From assembly GCA_024220505.1 (NCBI GenBank), contig JAKZZE010000026.1, positions 372,001 through 436,000 on the forward strand: 64,000 bases of DNA. The letters run 5' to 3'. Positions within the stretch are counted from its first letter, which is position 1. Each line of letters begins with the position of its first letter. The stretch is from Rhizopus arrhizus. Lineage: Eukaryota; Mucoromycota; Mucoromycetes; Mucorales; Rhizopodaceae. Below the pieces are notes generated by a model. That model worked only from the letters and a program-made list of their open reading frames with translations. It ran no database searches and was not told the DNA's origin. Positions 48,848 through 58,163 of this stretch are shown one piece after another. The position numbers were made by a program, and so were the translations under genes.

Positions 48848-49105
48848 CTAGTGTAGCATTAGCAAAACTTCAAAATGCTTCTGCAACACTTTTTTAACAA
48901 AACTCAGCGAACTTTGCTGCTGAGCGGTGGCAGTACTTCGGTTAAAGATATGAATAGCACCTTTATCAGAAGAGCCACAGAGTTGGGTCACACATAGGGT
49001 AAAAGCAACCAAATAAATTTCGACTCGATCTACATCTCGGCAAATCTCATGAAATAACGTACGTGTGGTAGCGCCAAACACTCGGATCAGTATGCCCTTT
49101 TGACT
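48848..49105 (-). pseudogene. Truncated PROPPIN/WIPI beta-propeller fragment
   Basis: The minus strand reads KGILIRVFGATTRTLFHE, DRVEIYLVAF and LCGSSDKGAIHIF, then SSLSFVKKVLQKHF. This is the blade 5-6 part of PROPPINs (Atg18/Hsv2/WIPI), which bind PI3P at autophagic membranes. The conserved (F/L)RRG motif is replaced by CRD (HEICRDVDR), so lipid binding would be lost. The reading frame ends at 48848 and there is no upstream part: directly beyond 49105 begins poly-T DNA that leads into a transposase pseudogene. It is a gene fragment, probably broken by element insertion. Confidence 0.6.
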
Positions 49106-49219
49106 TTTTTTTTTATGGATGAAAACTTTAATATTTATTAAAACTCATCAAAGAGTATAAAGGTTAAGAGCGATACAATTGTATGAAACAGTGACTTGTC
49201 GCGAAAATACAAAAAGTAT

Positions 49220-50517
49220 TAGAATAAAGAATTGTAAGCGGATAGTTTCAATAGTTCCTTCTGGATTTGATTGAGGACGATCTCGTCCAAGGGCGTCACT
49301 TCGTATACGACTTGATCTTGGACCAGCATTCTTCTATTGGATTCAAGAAGGGTGAATACGGTGGCATGAATAGCGGCTTATAGCCTCTATTCTTTATAAA
49401 ATTCTTGACAAATTCAAAATGGTGGACTCTACAATTATCCATAACGATATAAACTTCACGTTTTCCTTGTTGATCCAAAATATCCATTGTTTGTTCGATA
49501 AATTTAACGACATGGTAAGCAGTGGTACTTTTACTGACCTTTCTTTTGGGCGCGTTATCGTCTACGTTCGCTTTTCTTTTCTTTTTATTGTCAGGTAAGG
49601 AAAATTCCTTTTCAATCTTCTCCGCATTACTTGGTTTTAGGGGATCTACTTTGCAAAAATTAATGATTCATGAAGATATACACCCGATAATTGAGATATT
49701 GACACCTTCGTTCTTAGGGATCTTTGCTACTGCCGGTTCACCAACTTTTGACCATCCACGGCTACCTGTTTGATGACTATTAAAACCGGCTTCATCGACA
49801 AACATACAATTTTTCATATAGTCCACACCAACAGCTTTCCAAGCATTGATAAATTCGAATCGCAATCGAATTGTTCTATCAGAATCTCTTTCAAGATGAT
49901 ACGGTCTGACATTTTTAAGTGAAATTTTGCAATGGTTGATTATGTGGTTTCTCACGGCAGAACTAGAAATCGAAAGGCCTTCAAACTTAGAGCAAAGTAA
50001 ATGCGATACGTCAGCAATGGTTATACAAGGATTGTTGTCTATTTGCTAAATGAGAAAAGCTGTATGTTCCGAATTCAATTTTGTATTCTTGAATCTTGTG
50101 TTTGAATTAGCTTTTGATTTTCGCTTGATACAGCCTGAGGGATAAACCGTTCCATCACTGTCATTCCACGCTCCCTTTAATTCATACGCTGTGCTTCTTG
50201 GAATACCTGTTTGCTTAGCAGCCTTGGGAATACTTAGTCCTTCTTCTGTTATAAGTGTAAAAAATCTAGCAATATTTGCCTCGCCATATTTCTTGTATAT
50301 TTGAATTGGATATTTTTTTTTCAGGCACTATTACCGGTGTATCATGTAACACTTCATCTCTGATAACATTTCCTTCAGGAGTAATAGTCGAGTTGGCATC
50401 AGCGAGGTCAATTAGGTTACCGTAAACAAAATTAGGCGCTTCATAATCCATTTCATCGTCTGATGAGCTGTCTTCATATGCCTCTGAATGTGTACCGACA
50501 TACTGTTCGAAGTTCAT
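49220..50517 (-). pseudogene. IS630/Tc1-type (DDE_3) transposase pseudogene
   Basis: The start ATG at 50517 leads an acidic N-terminus. A frameshift at a T/A homopolymer near 50312 moves the frame into a helix-turn-helix region (GLSIPKAAKQTGIPRSTAYE). The catalytic blocks are CMFVDEAGFNSHQTGSRGWS (first Asp), REVYIVMDNCRVHHFEFVKN (second Asp) and PPYSPFLNPIEECWSKIK (Glu). In-frame stops lie at a TAG in the HTH-proximal part and a TGA after IIGCISS, and the last 25 residues are in another frame. The protein is therefore inactive, although all three catalytic positions are still visible. It abuts the TIR element that starts at 50660. Confidence 0.75.
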
Positions 50518-50659
50518 TAAAAATGATACTGGGAAGTAGAACAAGCCGATCTACGGTATTTTATAGTTTCAGTACCTTGTCAAGCATTTCTTAACTTATC
50601 TTGATATGAGTAAGACAAACTTGAATTTATTTCCTAACTTAATGATCTGATAAACTATA

Positions 50660-50689
50660 CAGTCGTTCCAACGCCAAAGGGCGGTTTTT
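50660..50689 (+). repeat. Left 30-bp terminal inverted repeat
   Basis: This is an exact inverted match to 55772-55801. It starts CAGTCGTTCC and is preceded by TA. Confidence 0.9.
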
Positions 50690-50704
50690 TAAAAAAAATA
50701 AGTT

Positions 50705-52062
50705 TTATTCAAAAGAAATGGTTGGCTTCAAAAGCTTTTTGTATTTCATAAAGAGAGACGAGTTTGCGGAACCGTTCTTTTCAACTACAGTGCTTTTGAT
50801 TATGTCAAAAAATCCAAGTAAGTACTCGACAGATTCGTCCATGCGCTCAAAGGTAGCATACATAGTTGGCAATTTGAGCAGCTTGATAATGGAGTACTCA
50901 TACTTCCCTTCATTAAATTCCATCATGCTCAACTCAAGTTCTTCGCCAAAAATAGAGAATCCGAACGTCACCAACTCCTTCTCCTCTAAAGCAACCTGGA
51001 GCCGCATGTGTAGTTGCTTTTTAAGATGTTCTGGTATCCGGCAACGATCCTCTTTTTCTTCATTCGAATTTGTATCTGGCGGTTTGATTTCCCCGCAGCC
51101 GACTTCAAAACCATCAGAGGTACAAATGATAAAATCTGGGCGCTTCTTCTTTTTTGATTCATCATATACTTTTGAAGATATATCCCAACGAAAAAAACAG
51201 ATGATCTTGATACGCAAACATAATGTTTTGTAAGAAGTTGGTAACATACTTGGTGATGAAGTCGGGTTCTGACTTTTTGACAATATGCTGCTTCAGATGT
51301 GCATGTTTTTGGTCAATGTTGATAGAATTCAATGTATAGGTTAATATACTATATAAAAGAGGCCAAAATTTGTCAGAAGATTGGCTCCAGTCGGCAGGAA
51401 TACTAGGCTTTGTTTCTTCCACAGCCCTCTTAAACTGTCTAATCATCAAATAACAGCCGTCGCTAAGGCTATCCCTCTTAAGAATAAATATCTTCTCAGC
51501 AGGAGGGAATGTAATAAATGAGAGTCCCATTCTTTTATGGAACGTCGTTTGCTTTTTGTACAACACGTACTTTGATGTTGAGCTTTTGAGACTGTTGTCA
51601 TTTAATTCATCAAATGTCAACCGGTAGACAGAATTCTGTTCAGATTCAGTATATTCAGATTCATTAATTGTGGTGTCTGAGAGGGTGCTCTCTCTCTCCA
51701 AGTACTTATCGAGCTGTGAATATTCATTTATAACGGATTTTTGAATATGTAAAGCAGCGTTCCTTCTTGATTTTTTTGTTGTTGAGCTATGGATCTTTTT
51801 GATCCAATAGTCCTCAATAAAATCAGACTTTTTCCAAATTTTAAAATTGGTTTCCAAGAATTCGTCTTTGATATACTTCTTCAAGATTCGTGCATACTGA
51901 TTGTAAGCAAATTGCTTGTCCGTAAGTGCAAAGTGATCTGCAAATGCTGTAAAATTCAAGTTCTCTTTATTTCAAGACACCATCTCACATCTTCAGCATG
52001 ATCTTCACTGCTTGTATTTTTTTTTCTATCGTTTTCTCTTTCCGTTTTTTAGGAGGTGTCAT
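50705..52062 (-). pseudogene. PD-(D/E)XK nuclease-fold gene B, frameshifted
   Basis: A possible start ATG at 52062 gives a basic stretch (PPKKRKEKTIEKK), but the frame then breaks near an A-run. The main frame runs from 51959 to about 51200, including RMGLSFITFPPAEKIFILKR and PADWSQSSDKFWPLL. At a run of seven T (minus strand, 51191-51197) one base must be removed to enter the second frame. That frame contains the motif KKRPDFII ... VGCGEIKPP, a clear PD-Xn-ExK catalytic core, followed by EHLKKQLHMRLQVAL. The stop is at 50705, only 15 bp from the left TIR. It could be a pseudogene, or the homopolymer indels could be sequencing errors. Confidence 0.6.
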
Positions 52063-52272
52063 TGAGATATTTGGTACTTATAATATGAAAACAGTAAGAA
52101 GTCAATAGCTGACAACTATTATTTATTAAGTAAGAAAAAGGAGAGGAGCTAATAATTTAGAATGAACCCTGGATTATATCGTCTGACTATTAATTATATA
52201 GTCTAACGTAGGCTGGACTGAGATCAATAATAAAATAATAAATAAAGACAACATTAATGACCAAACACGACA
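52063..52272. mobile_element. Solo LTR, copy 2, without matching flanks
   Basis: This is a 210-bp unit with the same TG...CA ends and orientation as 16136-16345, differing at about four positions. The 5 bp on the two sides are GTCAT and TTTGT, so no target duplication is visible. It separates the 3' end of gene A from the apparent start of gene B. Confidence 0.7.
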
Positions 52273-53324
52273 TTTGTTGTACTGTCCGCGCAATACTTCA
52301 GGATTCTTGTATTTAATAACATCGGTTTTCTGTTTAAGCTGAGCATAGCAATCGCGCCAGTTCATGCGTTTGCGAGTTGATTTATATTTTTCGACAAACT
52401 CCATAGTATTCTGGTATCTTTCTTCATCTGCACTTTTACCAATTGTCGTATCGTTAGAGGGTTCTTCAGTATCCACTTCCTCAAAACGTCTTTTTACTTG
52501 TTGTAGCTTTCGTATTCCAGAAACAGCTTCTTCTTGTAATGAAGGTGAGTCGTATTGCATACGTTCTGCAGTGTTTAATATTCTTTCGTAATATTGGATA
52601 CCAATATTACATATACTTGTTATCGTATCCAAGAGCTCTGTTTCGCGTTTGATAGACTGATTTAGAAAACCCTTGGCTATTTGAAATAGTGATTGTGTTA
52701 CGGGATGCTTCCACGAATTGCTTTCCAATAAACATGTTTGTTGCTTCATCAAAAAAACCGACAATGCAGTGAATGGGTGAAGCTCGTTGTTGGTTTCAGA
52801 AGAAGCACTATTCGCGTTGACTAGATAACATTTCTTCGCCCAATAATCGCATGATAGAGACAGAGCACAAAGATTGTTGGGGCTAGATCTATCATTTGTA
52901 CTATGCTTATAGTTTGAGTGTTGAATATAAGCAAGATAGGCAATACTTTATATCTTCAATACGCCATAATACAGTAGTATGCTGCCCGGTTCATAAAATC
53001 AGCGTTAACCGTTGCTTGTACTTCTACAATAATGGGTGACTGATCCAAAGACACATGCATAGGCTCATATAAGACATCAGATCTGAGGCCGTGATCCCAT
53101 TCTGCGTCGCCGATTCTATAAGCATCTCCACTGGTATCCATTAATGTTCTTGTGATTATGTTCTTCACGTCAGGATGTTTCAGAACGAATTTACTCATTT
53201 GATCAGAACCAGGGCGTTCACTGAAGGGTATTTTGCATGTCAATAAGTCTCCTATTTGTATGGAGCAATATTAACTTTTCAACCAAATGGAATACATGGC
53301 ATTAAACTTACCTTGAGAAGTCAT
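52273..53324 (-). pseudogene. PD-(D/E)XK nuclease-fold gene A (Rpn-like pattern), broken
   Basis: The start ATG at 53324 begins a 13-nt first exon (53324-53312). After a GTAAGT...TAG intron, exon 2 starts at 53251. It contains IITRTLMDTSGDAYRIGDAE, then the core GLRSDVLYEP ... PIIVEVQATVNADF, an Asp-Xn-Glu-x-Gln variant as in Rpn/transposase-type members of the fold. A TGA stop follows (YCIMAY*), then RYKVLPILLIFN in frame, then a frameshift into WAKKCYLVNANSASS and ALSVFLMKQQ. The C-terminal helical part (RRFEEVDTEEP, RMNWRDCYAQLKQK) runs into the LTR at 52272. The function of the intact family is unknown. Confidence 0.6.
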
Positions 53325-53365
53325 GAAAACGTAACTTAACCGTAACGTAACCGTACCGTAACAGA

Positions 53366-53830
53366 ACGCCCTCAACTTGAATATGGCCTAGCCATTAATA
53401 CCGTAAAATACAGGGAATTTCAACAACTCGAATCTTGTCAAAACCAGTGTTTACGTAGAATCTTTGGTGGTAGCCCTCGTTCCTCAGTCAAAGTGATGCT
53501 ACATCTAATAAATCAACCTACGATGAAAGAACGCACTCACATTTTTCAGACGAAATTTCTCCTCCGTTCCTTGGATGTTCCCGATGATACTCTTCTGTTC
53601 CAACTATTACCATACATTCGAACTTCTGCAAGTGTCTCACAGTGGTATAAGCTTACGATCTCTCTTCTATGGCGACTTTGTACCGTACAAGATGTAGAAC
53701 AGATCGACAAACGCCGTTTCCGAGCTATTCGTCAAGAGTACCTCCAAAACTCCTTAGAGCAACGTTGTGATAACACTAACTCTGTCCTTTTATCTGTCTG
53801 TCGTGTTGATCTAAATTGGCCAATCGATTT
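53366..53830 (+). pseudogene. LINE ORF2 C-terminal fragment, diverged copy
   Basis: One open frame reads RPQLEYGLAIN, QNQCLRRIFGGSPRSSVKVM, FQTKFLLRSLDVPDDTLLFQ and LLPYIRTSASVSQWYKL. It aligns along its length with ORF2 of the intact LINE at about 35,830-36,300 (for example QNQCIRRIFGG, LPDDTLLAHLLPYI and SRSHWYKL). Both the 5' and 3' parts are missing. It is therefore from a related but older element, and is preceded by a short CGTAAC-rich stretch (53331-53362). Confidence 0.75.
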
Positions 53831-53962
53831 TTTAAAAAAAAAAAAAGTGAATAATGGGTTTTCAAACAAATAACAAATTGATTCAAATTAGTGGGAAATT
53901 GAGTTTCACAGAAGTGGTTATTTTTTTTTTTTACAAATCTGACAACATTTTCAAACATTTGT

Positions 53963-53983
53963 CCAATTGACGGTGGAAATACA
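53963..53983 (+). repeat. 21-bp repeat shared with 55896-55916
   Basis: The sequence CCAATTGACGGTGGAAATAC plus one A is identical at both positions and in the same orientation. Downstream sequences differ after the last A. Confidence 0.7.
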
Positions 53984-54189
53984 GTACAATCTCTCATGGC
54001 TCTTTCCGACAAAATACCTAACTGATCGGTCAACGCAGCCACACAGCGATCACAAGTACCAGAGCCTCCTACCAAACTGAAAAATACGCCCTGGTCCCAA
54101 GTAGTGGTCAGGAAGCGAATATCACTTATGATTGCTACTTTCGAAAACAATATTCACAACAGTCAACAAAAAAAAAGTTATTTACTCTA

Positions 54190-54525
54190 AAGTGTGGAGA
54201 GCAGGACGTTCTTCAGGTAGTGTCCTCCTGGACATGACTGATAGATCTGAATCGCCCGTGCAGCTTATGGCCTTAATTGCGGCACAATTTCCATCATGAA
54301 TCGCTGTCGCAACTACTAAAGAAGGCAGTCGAAAGATTGCTGAAATCAATTTTGATCCCTTAGATCCTGCCATTGACCACATTCTTAAAGACGGTATTAC
54401 TTTTGAAAATGATGCAGTTAGGCTTTTACCTTGTCGAGCCTTAGATCCAGCTGTCCCTTTAGTTTGGCTTCGACTATCGAACCTTCCCTTTCTTAAAGAG
54501 GACATTCTTAAGGAGCAATTGAACA
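54190..54525 (+). pseudogene. Fragment resembling a mucoralean retroelement ORF1/gag-like protein
   Basis: One frame with a single TGA stop reads SVLLDMTDRSESPVQLMALI, then KIAEINFDPLDPAIDHILK, then LLPCRALDPAVPLVWLRLSN and LPFLKEDILKEQL. I recognise this pattern as the N-terminal part of zinc-knuckle ORF1 proteins of mucoralean retroelements, from memory only. It is different from ORF1 of the intact LINE in this window. It is fused in frame with the next coding region, probably by insertion. Confidence 0.4.
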
Positions 54526-55522
54526 TTATACTTATTGATAAAACTACAAACCCTAAACTACTTCCAGACATCGTTTCTAAAGAAACATACCGATTGATTA
54601 AACAGGATTTTATTCAAAATCATATGCTTAGTATCAAGTTTAATGAGAAATTATACAAACGGGTGAAACATATACTGGAAGTAAGTTTAATAATAGAGTT
54701 AAGCAAAGAAGAAGTAAACTAAGTTTTGTTTGAACTAGAAATACTTCGTCTATGAAACAAATGATGAATCGGATGAAGATATCAGAGAAAAAACAATGAA
54801 TCAAGTATCAAACTGCTAAAGCTGGCTAGAAAAGCGAATAAATATGAGAAATCAGCTATTGAAGTCATTGTCAGCCTGATTACTTCGTCGACAAACAACA
54901 AACTAAATCGAGTATCAGAGCTACATCTTTCAAGTAGCTACATCCATACCATGATAAGCTCTATCTTTGGGTCTTCAAATGTAATTCCTCATTGTTCAAA
55001 TCTTTTGCCTTATGAACAAACAGAAACGAAATCAAAGGAACACCCGGATTATGTTTGTGACAAATATAAAATCCATGAGTATGACTACTCCACTTTGTAT
55101 GGTGAAATTAAGACGAATGAGAACACAAGTAACTTAAACCAAGACATGTACCGACTAGCTTATTTCACGAAAAACGCAATAGAGATGTATAACTTGGGAA
55201 TGTGTTTATCGTTCTAGAATAAACTCCTCATACATAAAAAAGTTTATCGTTCTAGGCAATCGGTACTCTTGTTCATTTTTATCCTATGACTCTGCAACAT
55301 CAATCCTCTTATGTCTTTATGGATATTGCTACTTTAAAAATACCCACACAACGTACTGATCTCAGAAACATATTATTGGAACTTGATACAATCGTTCAGC
55401 TTGCTCATTTGCATGATACTTTATGTAAGCCTATTCAAGATACAATTTTATATAGTCCCATTGCATCCTATGAACTGTTTGAATTCAAAACCAAACAGCC
55501 TATGCCTATGAAGCAGGACTAA
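54526..55522 (+). pseudogene. PD-(D/E)XK nuclease-fold gene C, broken
   Basis: The region starts in frame with the preceding fragment (KETYRLIKQDFIQNHMLSIK). After an intron-like gap it breaks at an A6 run near 54795 into SSIKLLKLARKANKYEKSA. The core is EHPDYVCDKYK ... STLYGEIKTNEN, a complete PD-Xn-ExK motif, followed by DMYRLAYFTKNAIEMYNLGM. A TAG stop and a 38-bp insertion that duplicates TTTATCGTTCTAG (55204-55216 and 55242-55254) interrupt it before AIGTLVHFYPM ... SYVFMDIATLKIP. The stop is at 55520-55522, 250 bp from the right TIR. The C-terminal layout is the same as that of the pseudogene at 15734-16716. Confidence 0.6.
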
Positions 55523-55771
55523 GTTCTTATTCTTTTGTTACCCTTTATCATGCCAATAAAGCATACTTTTTTTTAGTATTTACCTAGGGCACCCATTATG
55601 TATTGATAAATTGTTGTTCAAGCATAAGCTGAAAAAATAATAAATACCCACCCATCCTCGTTTATAAAAGATTTTTTTTATAAAGAAAATTTTATTCGAG
55701 TGCTTATGTCATGTTGAGCTCTGATACAGAGAAAAGCCTGAGCTTCAAAAAATATTGACCCTTTGAAAAAT

Positions 55772-55801
55772 AAAAACCGCCCTTTGGCGTTGGAACGACT
55801 G
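55772..55801 (-). repeat. Right 30-bp terminal inverted repeat
   Basis: This is an exact inverted match to 50660-50689. It ends GGAACGACTG followed by TA. Confidence 0.9.
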
Positions 55802-55829
55802 TACTTAACAAAATGATCTTAAAAAGGAA

Positions 55830-55916
55830 CCAATTGAGGTTCCGAAAGGGGACCAATTGAAATTTGAAATCCGACCAATTTTTTCAGTAAAGCGACCAAT
55901 TGACGGTGGAAATACA
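55830..55916 (+). repeat. Four degenerate ~22-bp tandem units containing CCAATT
   Basis: CCAATTGA or CCAATTTT occurs at 55830, 55853, 55875 and 55896, at spacings of 23, 22 and 21 bp. Units are preceded by [G/A]A or CGA. The last unit extends into the 21-bp repeat also found at 53963. Such an array near an element end resembles subterminal transposase-binding repeats. Confidence 0.5.
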
Positions 55917-56191
55917 CTATTTCCAGGAATAGATGTCGCGTTTACTTGTCGCTTTTTTGTATATATTGTATTATAAACCTTGTGAAAATGCGACTTTACT
56001 TTTTGAAAATGGTGTACAGTGCTTGATTCGCAGCCAAAAAAGGAAATGAGGACTGGTCGAATTTAGTAGTCACGACAGTCAAAATTTGCTTGTTTTATTG
56101 GTCAAATTTGGTTATCCTTTTAGTCTAAGTTGGACTAAAAACGCTGTAGACTTCAAACGATAAAAAATCTTTTTTCTTTCATTAATATATT

Positions 56192-58047
56192 ATGACCGGA
56201 GCCATTTCTGCATCGAAGGCTAAGCGTCTTGCGGCTAGAGCTGCCAAGGCTGATAAAAAGGGTACAAAGTCAGGAAAGAGTACACCTGCTACTACATCTG
56301 AAAACAACTCGGGTGATGAAATGCCAACAATGGAAAACTTAAAGATCAGCACTGACCGTACTGCTACCGGTGTATATACCTCTCAGGAAAGAAGTAGAGA
56401 TATCAAGATTGATTCATTCTCTCTCAATTTCCACGGCCGTGTCTTGATTGACAATGCCTCGATTGAACTTAACTTTGGTAGACGTTATGGTTTGATTGGT
56501 TCCAATGGTTCTGGTAAATCTACCTTCTTGGCTTCGTTGGCTGGTCGTGACATCGAGATTCCTTCTCACATAGATGTAAGCTTTTTCTTCTTTTTCTCTG
56601 TATAGTAAGCTAATTTATCATACAGATTTATCTCTTGAATCAAGAAGCTGAACCTTCCGATTTCAACGCTGTTGAAGCTGTTATTCACTCTGCTCAAAAG
56701 GAAGTTGCTCGTCTCGAAAAGGAAGTTGAAGAACTTCTCGGTCAAGAAGATGGTGCAGATAACCCAATTTTAGACGATATTTACGAACGTATTGAATCCA
56801 TGGATCCTGCTACATTCGAAACCAGAGCCTGTACTCTTTTGTCCGGTCTTGGTTTCTCTACCCTTCAAATGCAAAAGAAGACTCGCGATATGTCTGGTGG
56901 TTGGAGAATGAGAGTAGCTTTGGCTCGTGCTCTTTTCATCAAGCCCACTCTTTTGCTTTTGGATGAACCTACCAACCACTTGGATTTGGAAGCCACTGTC
57001 TGGCTTGAAGAATACTTGAAGACCTATGACCGTATCCTTGTGATGGTGTCTCACTCTCAAGATTTCTTGAACGGTGTTTGTACCAACATGATGCACTTGA
57101 CCCACAAACGTAAGTTGATTTACTATGGTGGTAACTATGATATGTTTGTCAAGACCAAGCAAGAAAACGAAGTCAACCAAGCTAAGGCTTATGCTAAGCA
57201 ACAAGAAGAAATTGCTCACATCAAGAAATTCATTGCTTCCGCTGGTACTTATGCCAACTTGGTCAGACAAGCCAAGTCTAAACAAAAGATTATTGACAAG
57301 ATGGAGGCTGCTGGTTTAATTGAAAAGGTAGAACAAGAAGCTGCATTTAAATTCTCCTTTACAGATGTGCCCAAGCTCCCTCCTCCCGTCATGGCCTTCC
57401 AAGATGTCTCATTTGCTTATGATGGTAACCTGGACCACTGTCTTTACAGAAACCTCGAATTGGCTGTGGATATGGATTCCCGTGTGGCCCTGGTAGGCCC
57501 CAACGGTGCTGGTAAATCTACACTCCTTAAATTGATGGACAATGAATTGGTCCCTACCGAAGGTCGTATTCAAAAGCATACTTCTTTGAAGCTTGGCAAA
57601 TACTCTCAACACTCCAATGATCAATTAGATATGGAACTCTCTCCTATTGATTACATGCGTAAGAAATTCCCTGAGGAAGGTACAGATATTGAACACTGGC
57701 GTCGTCAACTCGGTCGTTACGGTTTGACCGGTGCTCACCAAACATCACTCATCAAAACTTTATCTGATGGTTTGAAGTCTCGTCTTGTGTTTGCCGAATT
57801 AGCTGTTCTTCGTCCCCACATTATCTTGTTAGATGAACCTACTAATCACTTGGATATGGAATCTATCGACTCCCTTGCTGATGCTATCAAACGCTTCAGC
57901 GGTGGTGTTGTTCTTGTTTCTCACGATTTCCGTTTGATCTCTCAAATTGCAGAACAAATCTGGATTTGCGATAAGGGACATGTCAGCAACTTTGAAGGAT
58001 CAATCAAAGAATACAAGGAAGCCCTTAGAAAGAATGTTAAATTGTAA
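56192..58047 (+). CDS. ARB1: ABC-F ATPase Arb1 (ABCF2-type), ribosome biogenesis
   Basis: This is a cytosolic/nuclear twin-ATPase ABC protein without membrane domains, involved in 40S and 60S subunit biogenesis. Exons are 56192-56575 and 56626-58047, giving 601 aa. A Lys/Ala-rich N-terminus precedes ABC domain 1, with Walker A GSNGSGKST, signature MSGGWRMR and Walker B LLLLDEPTNHLD. The linker includes the ABC-F helix KQQEEIAHIKKFIASAGTYA. ABC domain 2 has Walker A GPNGAGKST, signature-like LSDGLKSR, Walker B IILLDEPTNHLD and an H-loop VSHDFRL. In the second signature the usual Gln (LSDGQ) is Leu. The length fits yeast Arb1. Confidence 0.95.
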
Positions 58048-58163
58048 ATTTTTGGAATCTTATTTATATCTTTATTATTTTATCAAAACATCATCATGTA
58101 TTCCCTTTCTCTACCTTTTAGAAAAGAAAAAATAAAATACAAATGCGATAGAGAACGGAGGAT

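Larger units (their letters stand above)
50660..55801. mobile_element. 5.1-kb TIR element with TA duplication carrying nuclease-fold genes
   Basis: Positions 50660-50689 and 55772-55801 are perfect 30-bp inverted repeats, starting CAGTCGTTCCAACGCCAAAG. Each is flanked by TA (50658-50659 and 55802-55803), the target duplication of Tc1/mariner-like DNA transposons. The interior holds three nuclease-fold genes (two on the minus strand toward the left end, one on the plus strand toward the right end), a solo LTR and two LINE-derived fragments. No transposase lies inside; a dead one lies just outside on the left. The perfect TIRs argue that the last transposition is recent relative to the decay of the cargo, or that the ends are maintained. 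Confidence 0.75.

Noticed and set aside
53776..54150. 124-codon minus-strand frame containing WDQGVFFSLVGGSGTC
   Set aside because: It crosses the LINE fragment boundary and the 21-bp repeat in antisense; no family is recognised and the frame is probably chance.
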